A stretch of 64,000 bases of DNA from Hydrogenophaga sp. (GTDB taxonomy: Bacteria > Pseudomonadota > Gammaproteobacteria > Burkholderiales > Burkholderiaceae_C): positions 39,977 to 103,976 of the forward strand of contig NZ_JAHVAB010000065.1 of the NCBI RefSeq assembly GCF_019264445.1, given 5' to 3'. Positions 46,956 to 55,148 of this stretch are shown here, in pieces. A program made the position numbers and the translations under genes. A model generated the notes under the pieces. The model saw only the letters and a list, made by a program, of their open reading frames with translations, did not search any database and was not told the origin of the DNA. Positions within the stretch are counted from its first letter, which is position 1. Each line of letters opens with the position of its first letter.

Positions 46956-46969
46956 TAACTGATTTGTCA
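46956..46969 (+). promoter_or_regulatory. CusR-like box (TAAC-TGATTT-GTCA) before czcE-like gene 2
   Basis: 110 bp before the start at 47080; the central TGATTT is identical to the box before czcE-like gene 3. Confidence 0.6.
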
Positions 46970-47079
46970 TTTTGATGACTTCATGTTGTTGCTGACCAAC
47001 TCATACAGTGTTTTTCAGTGCCGAAACGGCAGCTGTTGCCTCACTTGAGAGGCTTTCCAAATCACTTTTGAGGTCCTAC

Positions 47080-47424
47080 ATGTCCAAACTCCATTCCTTC
47101 CGTCAAGCCGCCTTCGCAGTCTCGATTGCAGCCACGCTGGCCAGCGCCGCCGCTGCAGGCATTTCTAGCAAGGAGCAGGCGCTGATTGGCCAACCCGCTC
47201 CTGCTACGACATCGGCACGTGTTATCGACCTGAGTACGTCCAGCTACGCCAATGTTTCTTACGGTGAGACCGTCGTCTTTCTCGGCAATGGAGGCAACCA
47301 GTTCACCTGGACCTTCAATGGTGTTGGCGGCCGTTCCTGGGATCTTGCCAAGATTGCCCCCGCTGGCTTCTCCGACAAGCAGTTCCGCGTGTTTGTGAGC
47401 CGCAATCCGTTGTATCGCAGTTGA
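47080..47424 (+). CDS. CzcE-like small secreted protein 2
   Basis: 114 residues; signal (VSIAATLASAAAA) then SYANVSYGETVVFLGNGG, FTWTFNGVGGRSWDLAKIAP and QFRVFVSRNPLYRS. Paralogue of the proteins at 38180 and 54569; also without His, Cys or Met in the mature part. Same TGAGG ribosome site. Convergent with the P-type ATPase. Confidence 0.7.
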   Translation: MSKLHSFRQAAFAVSIAATLASAAAAGISSKEQALIGQPAPATTSARVIDLSTSSYANVSYGETVVFLGNGGNQFTWTFNGVGGRSWDLAKIAPAGFSDKQFRVFVSRNPLYRS

Positions 47425-47487
47425 GCGCTCATCGCTTGGAATGAGAAAATCCAAGCTGTCGGGGTGGTACGCCACGACAGCCGCTTG

Positions 47488-47531
47488 AAGTAGACGGGCT
47501 GCACACGGATGGTGTGTGGCCCGTTCTACTT
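47488..47531. terminator. Long hairpin between czcE-like gene 2 and the P-type ATPase
   Basis: AAGTAGACGGGCTGCACAC pairs imperfectly with GTGTGTGGCCCGTTCTACTT; it reaches into the ATPase stop codon and could end transcription from both sides. No clear U-tract. Confidence 0.5.
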
Positions 47532-50000
47532 CTTGTCGCGGTCCTTGTAGGCCAGCAAGCGCAGTGCGTTGAAAACGACCAGAAGTGTTGAACCCTCATG
47601 AACGGCAACGGCTGCTCCAATGCCGAGACCCATGATGGTCGCAGGCACTAGAACCGCAACGATGCCAAGACTCACAAAGACGTTCTGACGAATTACCGAA
47701 CGCGTGTGGCGGCTCAAGCCTACGGCGAAAGGAAGGTTCCTCAAGTCGTCGGCCATAAGAGCCACGTCGGCGGTTTCAAGTGCCACATCTGAGCCTGCAG
47801 CGCCCATAGCGATGCCCACGGTCGCGTTGGCCATAGCGGGCGCGTCATTGACGCCGTCGCCAACCATTGCCACCTTGGTTTCTTCGCGAAGCTTGCGAAT
47901 CGCTTCCACCTTGTCCTCGGGCATTAGGTCGCCCCAGGCCTCGTCGAGGCCTACCCCGCGGGCGACCGCTTCTGCCACCTTCTTGTGGTCCCCGGAGATC
48001 ATGATCATGCGGGTGATGCCGAGCGCTCGAAGCTGCTTCAGTGCATCACGTGCGCCTTCGCGTGGGGTATCAAGCAGTCCTATGGCACCGAGATCACGCT
48101 CACCCTTGCGCACAACCATGGATGTGCGACCTGCTTCACGCAGACGTTCAATGGCGGATGCGGCCGAAGCACCCAAGGGGGCGATGCCATCGCTTCCAAA
48201 GAGTTCTGCCTTGCCAATCCAGACTGTCTGCCCGCCCACGGTGGCAGTCACCCCGCGTCCAATCAAGTTTTCGAGATTGCTGGCGGTTGGGATGGGTTGC
48301 TGCCCCAAGCGCTCACGACCATCTTTCGCTATCGCGGCAGCAAGCGGATGGTCGCTCAGGGACTCGACTGCAACCGCCACAGCGAGCAGTTCCGCCTCGG
48401 TGACACCTTCAGCTGGCACCACATCAGTGATTCGCGGGCGGCCTTCCGTCAGTGTGCCGGTCTTGTCAAATGCCATTGCATTGAGGGAGCCGAGCTCTTC
48501 AAGAGGAGCGCCCCCCTTTATCAGAACGCCGCCTCGCGCTGCGCGGGCGATGCCTGACAGCACCGCGCTAGGCGTCGCAATTGCCAACGCACATGGACTC
48601 GCAGCCACGAGAACCGCCATGGCGCGATAAAAACTATCGCGGAATGGCTCGTCTACGACCACCCAGGCAAACAGCAGTAGGAACGCCAACAACAGAACAG
48701 CAGGTACAAAAATGCGTTCGAACTGGTCCGTGAATCGCTGTGTCGGAGACTTGCGCGTCTCCGCTTCGCTGACCATCTTGACCACTCGGGCCAGTGTCGA
48801 ATCTGTGGAGCGCCTAGTCACCTCAATTTCGATGGCATGCGCACCGTTGATGGTGCCCGAGAACACGCGGGAGGCTGATTCGATGGAGTCGGGCCTAGCG
48901 CGAGCGACGGCAGCATCATCCACCGGTCGCTTGTCAACGGGCATGCTCTCGCCAGTGACGGGCGCCTGGTTGATGCTTGTTGTGCCAACCAGAATAAATC
49001 CATCGGCGGGAAGGCGCTCATTTGGCCTCACCAAAACGACGTCACCGACCACGAGCTCTTCCACCGCAATCTCAGATGTCTGCCCATCGCGGCGAACGGT
49101 GGCCGTGTCTGGCGCTAGTTCTGCCAGTGCCTCAATGGCGCGCTTTGCCCGACCCATGGCATAGCTTTCAAGTGCGTGGCCCAGGCTGAACAGAAACAGA
49201 AGAAGCGCGCCCTCTGCCCATGACCCGAGAGCAGCTGCGCCGGCAGCTGCGACCAACATCAGGGTGTCAATCTCGAAGCGCTTGCGTCGAAGGTTATCGA
49301 TGGCTTCTCGCAATGTATAGAAGCCGCCAAAGAAGTACGCAGCGACGTAACAAGCAAGTGGAAGCCAAGATGGTGCGCCCGTTAGTAGCTTCTCCGTGAC
49401 TGCTCCCGCACCGAGCAGCACTCCGCAAATCAGCGCGAAGATCATTTCGCTGTTCGCGCCGAACACGCCGCCATGCTGGTGTCCTTCGTGGCCGCCGGAA
49501 GCATGTTTGTGGTCACCGTGGTCGTGGCTATGGGCGCTATGGTCTTCCTCCGCCTCGCGCGGATTCGTTCCAAGGCTTGAGAGTTCGGCGCGTATTACTT
49601 CTTCCGAGGTCTTCTCGCGGTCGAACTCGATGTGCAGGAGCCCTGAAGCATTGGTGTGAGCTTCAAGAACGCCCTCCATCTTCTGCAGACGGTCGGCCAC
49701 CGACCCGGCCTTCCTTTGATGGTTCACCCCGTCAAGTTGCCACTGCAGGTGGCCGAAGCGGCTAGAGATTTCTGCGCCAGCTGCTTTCGCAAGTTCACGA
49801 ATGCGCGTTAACGAAAGCTGGTCCGGGTCATAGTGAATGCATAGCTGCGGCGGCTTTTCTGCGGCGCCAGGCCGCACGTGCACTTCGTCAACGCCTGGCC
49901 GATTGCGCAGCAGCCGTTGCAGCCGCTCAACGCAGGCATCTGCTTCGCCAGGAATGCTCGGCAGAAGAACAGGGAGGTCGACGCGAAGCTTTTCAGACAT
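47526..50000 (-). CDS. PIB-4-type heavy-metal P-type ATPase (CzcP/CoaT-like)
   Basis: 824 residues. Exports divalent metals (Zn, Cd, Co) from the cytosol. The membrane metal site is SPC (S468-P469-C470 in VAASPCALAIATPS) rather than CPC, and the last helix reads HEGSTLLVVFNALRLL, both marks of the PIB-4 group. Phosphorylation motif FDKTGTLTEG near residue 511 and hinge VGDGVNDAPAMA. Two N-terminal ferredoxin-like folds lack CxxC; between them and TM1 is a His-rich linker (HSAHSHDHGDHKHASGGHEG). MSEKLRVDL start at 50000. A box at 50135 may regulate it. Confidence 0.9.
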   Translation of the reverse strand: MSEKLRVDLPVLLPSIPGEADACVERLQRLLRNRPGVDEVHVRPGAAEKPPQLCIHYDPDQLSLTRIRELAKAAGAEISSRFGHLQWQLDGVNHQRKAGSVADRLQKMEGVLEAHTNASGLLHIEFDREKTSEEVIRAELSSLGTNPREAEEDHSAHSHDHGDHKHASGGHEGHQHGGVFGANSEMIFALICGVLLGAGAVTEKLLTGAPSWLPLACYVAAYFFGGFYTLREAIDNLRRKRFEIDTLMLVAAAGAAALGSWAEGALLLFLFSLGHALESYAMGRAKRAIEALAELAPDTATVRRDGQTSEIAVEELVVGDVVLVRPNERLPADGFILVGTTSINQAPVTGESMPVDKRPVDDAAVARARPDSIESASRVFSGTINGAHAIEIEVTRRSTDSTLARVVKMVSEAETRKSPTQRFTDQFERIFVPAVLLLAFLLLFAWVVVDEPFRDSFYRAMAVLVAASPCALAIATPSAVLSGIARAARGGVLIKGGAPLEELGSLNAMAFDKTGTLTEGRPRITDVVPAEGVTEAELLAVAVAVESLSDHPLAAAIAKDGRERLGQQPIPTASNLENLIGRGVTATVGGQTVWIGKAELFGSDGIAPLGASAASAIERLREAGRTSMVVRKGERDLGAIGLLDTPREGARDALKQLRALGITRMIMISGDHKKVAEAVARGVGLDEAWGDLMPEDKVEAIRKLREETKVAMVGDGVNDAPAMANATVGIAMGAAGSDVALETADVALMADDLRNLPFAVGLSRHTRSVIRQNVFVSLGIVAVLVPATIMGLGIGAAVAVHEGSTLLVVFNALRLLAYKDRDKK

Positions 50001-50134
50001 GACGTGATGGTCGCTCCATACGACTGAGTTGAATAGAAAAGAGCTGAACTTTGCTCGCAGCAGGTGTGCGAAGAAGCTCGTGAAAGCTTGATTCTTGAAC
50101 GGCTGACACCCGCACCAAGAAAATATCGCAAAAG

Positions 50135-50148
50135 TCACGTTCGCGTCA
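50135..50148. promoter_or_regulatory. CusR-like box (TCAC-GTTCGC-GTCA) between ATPase and porin 2
   Basis: Weaker half-site on the left; the right half GTCACATTC equals that of the box at 38864. 135 bp from the ATPase start and 186 bp from porin 2, so either or both could be targets. Confidence 0.45.
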
Positions 50149-50333
50149 CATTCACGTTAGATAATTTCTATCCATGGTGCAAAGCTCGCCAGAGGTGTTT
50201 TCGTCCTCGTTTTGTCACATTGCGTCGGTCTAATCAGTTGTGTCAGCCCGACTTGGGTTGTCGTTCCACCGAGTCCTTGCGATGTAGGTCGCATCGGAAC
50301 ACGGTCCAAATCAACTGCACAGCAATAGACGAC

Positions 50334-51389
50334 ATGAAACACTCTCTCATCGCCCTTTCGATTCTCGCGACTACTGCAGGGGCGTTTGCGCAAAGCAGCA
50401 CCACGCTCTTCGGTGTTGTCGACGCATCTGTGACGCGACTGTCCAGCGACAGCGCGAGCGTCACGGGACTCTCCAGTGGTGAACAATCTAGCAGCCGTCT
50501 TGGTTTTCGAGGTGTGGAAGACCTGGGCGGAGGCCTCAAGGCTAGCTTCTGGCTTGAAGGCAGCGTTGCCGTTGACAACGGCGGTACAACATTTCGCTTT
50601 GATCGACGCTCCACTATTGGCTTGATGGGCGACTTTGGCGAGGTTCGACTTGGCCGGGATAAGCTCGCGTCCTATCTGACCGTCGAGACCTTCGACCCGT
50701 TCGGCGACATCGGAGTGGCTGGGAGCGGTGCCAACAACATGCTCGGCAACGCAACGGTAGCTGCTGGCACGCAAGAGGGTAGTCACTCCAAGCGCGCAAG
50801 CAATATCGTTTCTTACCTGACTCCCAAGATGGGCGGCTTCCACGGCCAGGTGCAATACGGATTGGGCGAACGAGCCAGCAGCGAGCCGAACAACAGCCGT
50901 GGCAACTTTGTCTCCGCTCGCGTGGGCTATCAATCAAACCCGCTCGACATCGCATTGGGTTATGCACAGCTGAAGGGAGGCACTGCTATCCAGGAGGTGA
51001 CTTACAAAGCGCTCAACCTCGGCGCGTCGTACGACCTCGGCTTCGTGAAGCCCATGCTGTTGATTGCCACCGAGCGTGGCGCGGGGTGGGGTGTCAATGC
51101 ATACACATTGGGTGCGTCGGCCCCGGTGGGCCAGTCGGGTGAGTTCCGTGTCGGCTACACGCGCTTCAACACCCGCAACCAAGTCGACGCCGACTCATCG
51201 AAACTGGGTCTTGGCTACATCCACAAGCTGTCCAAGCGCACTGTTGTCTACGGTCTGCTCGCTCGTGTGAGCAACGACAGCAACGCCAATCGCGGCTTCG
51301 CAGTCTCCTCATCTTCCCTGGCGTCTCCGCTCATCGCTGCTGGTGATACTGCAACCGGCTACTCCATCGGCCTTCGTCACTCGTTCTGA
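50334..51389 (+). CDS. Gram-negative porin 2
   Basis: 351 residues; signal to GAFAQ, then SSTTLFGVVDASVTRLSSDS, SSRLGFRGVEDLGGGLKASF and terminal YSIGLRHSF. OmpC-like 16-strand barrel. Divergent from the P-type ATPase, with a long ~330-bp shared region. Followed by a strong terminator. Confidence 0.93.
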   Translation: MKHSLIALSILATTAGAFAQSSTTLFGVVDASVTRLSSDSASVTGLSSGEQSSSRLGFRGVEDLGGGLKASFWLEGSVAVDNGGTTFRFDRRSTIGLMGDFGEVRLGRDKLASYLTVETFDPFGDIGVAGSGANNMLGNATVAAGTQEGSHSKRASNIVSYLTPKMGGFHGQVQYGLGERASSEPNNSRGNFVSARVGYQSNPLDIALGYAQLKGGTAIQEVTYKALNLGASYDLGFVKPMLLIATERGAGWGVNAYTLGASAPVGQSGEFRVGYTRFNTRNQVDADSSKLGLGYIHKLSKRTVVYGLLARVSNDSNANRGFAVSSSSLASPLIAAGDTATGYSIGLRHSF

Positions 51390-51455
51390 TAAAAACAGTC
51401 GCAGTGTCAGATGTGGGGTCTGTACTGCGGCGCATAAGATGCTCCCCGTGGAATT

Positions 51456-51490
51456 GGCTCAAGAACCTTACGGCTCTTGAGCCCTTTTTT
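51456..51490 (+). terminator. Rho-independent terminator after porin 2
   Basis: Perfect GGCTCAAGA / TCTTGAGCC stem followed by CTTTTTTA. Confidence 0.88.
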
Positions 51491-51550
51491 ATCGTGCGTT
51501 TTCGGGCGACAGTGTCAGCCTTTCTTTCGACCTAAGTCCACCCTAGAGGG

Positions 51551-52303
51551 TCACATGGACTTGGTAAACATCACGACCAACGTGTTCGCGTTCACAGATT
51601 TGCCATCCACCTTGCCGAGGAACGAGTTCTTCTTGGTCGCGCCGACCATGGCGCCCGAAACGGAGAAGCCATCGCCCAGGTCGTAGGCGGCGCCAACGCT
51701 GTAGTCAACGTAGTTGGGCAGCGCGATGTCGCTGCTGTATGAGGTGTAGCCCAGCGACGCTTTCAAGGTCCAGTTTGGCGCGATTTCTTGAGCGTAAGAA
51801 ACGTTCAGATAGCCAGTGCCTTTGCCCTTCAAGCCCGACCCGAGCGCGGAACCCGCAGCATTGAAATAGTCGTCAGAAACGGTGTGGTAGTACTTGGCGC
51901 TCAGAGGGCCCCAACCCACGCCCAGATACACCTCAGTGGTGTTCGCAGCGCTGGCGCCCGTGTAGTGATAGCGCAGAACACCGGCGTCCCAGCCGAGCTC
52001 GCCGGTTGCAAACTTGTAGCCGGCGTAAAGATCGCTTTCCAGGTTCGCAGTCGGGCCCGTGGCACTCGTCTGGAAGTTGACGGTCGAGTTCCAGTTTCCG
52101 GCATAGAAACCACTTGCGTGGGCGTAGTCAAAGCCGCCTTGCAACGCAGGCCGCAGCTTGCCTTCCCGCACGTCTTGGTCTTGACCGCGCGTCTTGTAGT
52201 TGGTGACGAGACTGACGTTCGCGCTCAGTTGTGCGCTGGCTAGCATGGGGAGCGCAGCCAAGGTAAGGACGGCCAGAGTCTTGGGGGAGATGATTGTTTT
52301 CAT
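51551..52303 (-). CDS. TorF family putative outer-membrane porin
   Basis: 250 residues; signal ending MLASAQ, then LSANVSLVTNYKTRGQDQD, the hallmark of the TorF/TIGR02001 barrels, and aromatic beta-strands throughout (FYAGNWNSTVNF; YKFATGELGWDAGVLRYHYT). Function unproven. Convergent with porin 2, so the island has three outer-membrane channels within 9 kb. Confidence 0.85.
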   Translation of the reverse strand: MKTIISPKTLAVLTLAALPMLASAQLSANVSLVTNYKTRGQDQDVREGKLRPALQGGFDYAHASGFYAGNWNSTVNFQTSATGPTANLESDLYAGYKFATGELGWDAGVLRYHYTGASAANTTEVYLGVGWGPLSAKYYHTVSDDYFNAAGSALGSGLKGKGTGYLNVSYAQEIAPNWTLKASLGYTSYSSDIALPNYVDYSVGAAYDLGDGFSVSGAMVGATKKNSFLGKVDGKSVNANTLVVMFTKSM

Positions 52304-52819
52304 GAGTGAGCTTTCAAGTGGTGATGAACAGATAAAAGCCGAGTCGGAGCTTTTGACCCCCACCCTTGATTGCAAGCAACTAGGGCACGGGACTCGACGT
52401 AGACAGCTTCCTATGGCATACCGTTTCACCAAGAGAAAACTTCATTGAATTTGATAAAACGCTAGCGTCTTTGGCGGTAATGGCTCGATTCAACAACTTG
52501 AAAGCAACTCCCCTCGTGCAACTCCCCATTGCATGTTCGGCCGTTTCTCAGTCCGACCTAGGTGACCACTGCTGGCACGGACCGATTCCACCGGTCGGAG
52601 CTAGGTTGAAAGCGACTTTGCTCTTCTGACACCTAAGCAGAAGGTGACGCATTTGTCATCGTTCGGATGTCGGTTTGTGCCGGTTCGCTCTCTAAATTAA
52701 GTCCAACAGATGACGGTTGCCGCTGGCAACCGGGAAGCGATCCGATGGACCGCCAAGTCTCTAAACGTTCACTCGGCCCACGTCCACTGTGATGTCAGGT
52801 CCGATGGCTTTGTTCTCTG
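52304..52819. other. Intergenic region upstream of the YkgJ-type gene
   Basis: About 515 bp with low GC. It carries the CusR-like box at 52645 and the divergent promoters of the TorF and YkgJ genes. No further gene seen. Confidence 0.4.
52645..52658 (+). promoter_or_regulatory. CusR-like box (TGAC-GCATTT-GTCA) before the YkgJ-type gene
   Basis: Perfect half-sites, with the same ATTTGTCAT core as the czcE boxes; 161 bp before the GTG at 52820. Confidence 0.6.
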
Positions 52820-53536
52820 GTGCGGTTTGACGCCGTGCTCTCAATCCCAGGACAACTATCCGTGGAGTTTCTTTCCCAGGAGCGTCAAGCCGAAGTCAGA
52901 GCTATCGCCGAAAGGCAGCAGAAGACTTATCGCCAGATGCTTTCGGTAAACAAGAACAAGACTTTCGCCATCCATGCGATTCATACCCTTCATGGGCAGA
53001 TAGACGAGCTGGTAGCAAGAGTTCAAGCGAGACCAGATGTGCGCTTCGACTGCAAACCAGGGTGCTCGCATTGCTGCAACTTCCGTATTGAAGTCTTCCC
53101 GCCTGAGGTTTTTGTTCTGGCTCGAAGGCTGCGGGCGCTACCAGGCGAACAGCTAAGCCTAGTGACTGAACGACTTCGTCTTCATGTTCAAAGGTCACAA
53201 GGTGTCCGTAGGGCAGGGCACTGGATGAACTGCCCCTTGCTAAATGACGACCGTTGTTCCGTCTACGAAAACAGACCGTCAACTTGCAGGAAGTACTTAT
53301 CCCTGGATGTCGAGGAGTGCAAGAGACCAGGAATTAGTGCGCTGGAAGATGGCGAGTTGGCGCTTAAGTCATTGGCGCTCATCAGTGGTGTTCGAGAAGC
53401 GTATGCAAAGGCCAAGAGCCCCCTTTCCATCCACGAGCTCGGTGAGGCACTTCTTACAGCACTGACAGACCCATCCTGCGAGGAGCGTTGGTTCAAGGGT
53501 GAGATTGTCTTTCCGCTAATGGCTGAGGACGACTGA
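52820..53536 (+). CDS. YkgJ family cysteine-cluster protein
   Basis: 238 residues from GTG 52820; a shorter reading from ATG 52937 keeps all motifs. The family signature CKPGCSHCCNFRIEVFPPEV near residue 80 is followed by CPLLNDDRCSVYENRPSTCR, giving eight Cys for an Fe-S or zinc site. C-terminal helical part includes IHELGEALLTAL. Function unknown. It carries a metal box upstream and is followed 36 bp later by a SEC-C protein, so both are probably made under metal stress. Confidence 0.8.
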   Translation: MRFDAVLSIPGQLSVEFLSQERQAEVRAIAERQQKTYRQMLSVNKNKTFAIHAIHTLHGQIDELVARVQARPDVRFDCKPGCSHCCNFRIEVFPPEVFVLARRLRALPGEQLSLVTERLRLHVQRSQGVRRAGHWMNCPLLNDDRCSVYENRPSTCRKYLSLDVEECKRPGISALEDGELALKSLALISGVREAYAKAKSPLSIHELGEALLTALTDPSCEERWFKGEIVFPLMAEDD

Positions 53537-53572
53537 AATCGTGGAGCAAGTCGTCCTATGTAGAGGGGAAAC

Positions 53573-54460
53573 ATGAGCGCAGCTGGGCGTAACGAGCCGT
53601 GTCCGTGCTATAGCGGGAAAAAGTACAAGCATTGCTGCATGTTGGCTGACTGGGTTCCCATTGATGCAGAACAAGCGCCCAGCCCGGTCGATGCATTGAA
53701 TCAGGCATGGAGCTTTGTCGAGTCAGGACAGGCGCCTGCAGCTGCGAGCCTTTGTCGAACGATCCTTCGGTCCGATGCGGCACAGCCGGATGCGCTGTAT
53801 CTGTTGGGCGTCTTGGCTTGTGAGAACGGAGATGTTCGCGATGCTCTGGAACTCTTCAAGAGGGCCGCGCTGGCGCGCCCGCAGTTCCCGGAAGCCCACT
53901 ATTACCTGGGGCTCGTTCACATGCGGCACGCCCAGTTTGAACAAGCCGCCTCTCACTACCGCCAAGCCATCTCGTCTGCGCCGGGATTTCTCGAGGCCCA
54001 TTGCAACCTGGGCTTGGTGCTTAACCGCTTGGGGCAGCCACTGCAGGCCCTGACTAGCTACCAAGAGGCGCTAGCCATTCGGGAGGCAACAGAAGTGAAG
54101 ATCGGCCTTGCCGAATGCATGCAGCGCCTGCGCGTCACGCCAGGCCTAAGTCACTTACGCCCCCTGCTGACGCGTGCAATTGCGGAGGCCTGGCGCCGGC
54201 CTGAGGAACTCGCCCCTACCGCCATCGAGTTTCTACTGTGCGAGCCAGGTGTACGAGAAGAAGTATCGAAAGCGGCCAGCGATGTGCAATCCCTTGCCGA
54301 CTGGAACGAAGACAGGCTTTTTCTCGCGCTACTCGAGAGCGCGACGATTTGCGATGGCAGCGATTCCTGCAGAGTTCTACGAGCCCGTCTGTCGCCACGG
54401 TTTACCCCTTTTGAGGCCATCAGTTGTTCATGCTGCCCTGAGCCATTGCACCCAATATGA
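53573..54460 (+). CDS. SEC-C motif/TPR protein, probably C-terminally truncated
   Basis: 295 residues. N-terminal SEC-C zinc motif GRNEPCPCYSGKKYKHCC, then four or so TPRs (ALYLLGVLACENGDVRDALE; AHYYLGLVHMRHAQFEQAAS; AHCNLGLVLNRLGQPLQALT). The following text RAIAEAWRRPEELAPTAIEF looks like the linker that in larger proteins leads to a methyltransferase or glycosyltransferase domain; here it ends in unrelated sequence (SCRVLRARLSPRFTPFEAIS), so the C-terminal domain seems lost. The stop codon forms part of the box for czcE-like gene 3. Confidence 0.7.
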   Translation: MSAAGRNEPCPCYSGKKYKHCCMLADWVPIDAEQAPSPVDALNQAWSFVESGQAPAAASLCRTILRSDAAQPDALYLLGVLACENGDVRDALELFKRAALARPQFPEAHYYLGLVHMRHAQFEQAASHYRQAISSAPGFLEAHCNLGLVLNRLGQPLQALTSYQEALAIREATEVKIGLAECMQRLRVTPGLSHLRPLLTRAIAEAWRRPEELAPTAIEFLLCEPGVREEVSKAASDVQSLADWNEDRLFLALLESATICDGSDSCRVLRARLSPRFTPFEAISCSCCPEPLHPI

Positions 54461-54471
54461 CTGATTTGTCA
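54458..54471 (+). promoter_or_regulatory. CusR-like box (TGAC-TGATTT-GTCA) before czcE-like gene 3
   Basis: 97 bp before the start at 54569; overlaps the stop codon of the SEC-C gene. It may also drive czcCBA. Confidence 0.65.
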
Positions 54472-54568
54472 TTTACCGGTTTTCGAACTGTGGACATGCC
54501 AGTTCTACAGTTCCGTCAGTGCCAAAAAGAAAAATTTGGCTTCCTTTCTGACTCAATCTGAGGCTCCG

Positions 54569-54910
54569 ATGAAAACACTCCAAGTCGCTCTTGCTGCGAT
54601 TACCCTTGCATCTTCCGTTCTTCTGACAACTGCTGTTTCGGCCGACACGCTTCGTAGCGGCGAGTCTCCTTACGGGCAACTTGCAGTGGAAGCGAAGAAC
54701 GTACGTGTTGTGGATGTGACGGCCACGAAGTCCGCCAGCGTCACATATGGCGAAACCATCTTGTTTCAGGGTGCAGGCGGAAAGACGTTTGCTTGGACTT
54801 TCAACGGTCTTGATGGTCGGTCTTGGAACATGAAGCAGTTTGCGCCTTCGGGTTTCGTTGCCAACGACTACCGCGTTTACGTGGCCAGAAACCAGCTTTA
54901 TCGCCGGTAA
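54569..54910 (+). CDS. CzcE-like small secreted protein 3
   Basis: 113 residues; signal to TTAVSA, then VDVTATKSASVTYGETILFQ, GGKTFAWTFNGLDGRSWNMK and DYRVYVARNQLYRR. Closest to copy 1 (38180). The mature part has one Met and no His or Cys. TGAGG ribosome site before the ATG at 54569. Directly ahead of czcC, the position that czcE-type accessory genes often take. Confidence 0.72.
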   Translation: MKTLQVALAAITLASSVLLTTAVSADTLRSGESPYGQLAVEAKNVRVVDVTATKSASVTYGETILFQGAGGKTFAWTFNGLDGRSWNMKQFAPSGFVANDYRVYVARNQLYRR

Positions 54911-55148
54911 CAGGTCTTCTTGTCCAAGCGACGTGCTCGGACCTCCGTAGAGGCTGATCCGTCGAAAAGAGCTTGCTCCAAAGAGGCAGCACCTCACTGC
55001 TTGACAAGCTCCGAGCCAGTTGAGCACGAGGACATACATGCTATCTGATGGCGGCCGCAACGTTGCGTCATCCGTTGGTGCTCCAAACAAAGCCTTGCCG
55101 TGCAGCCTCGATGCGTTCATTGATATGTAGGTCAACGGGAGAAACCAA

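Noticed and set aside
49981..50138. N-terminal extension of the P-type ATPase up to 50138
   Set aside because: The extra 46 residues have no homology and would cover the CusR-like box; MSEKLRVDL at 50000 is a better start.
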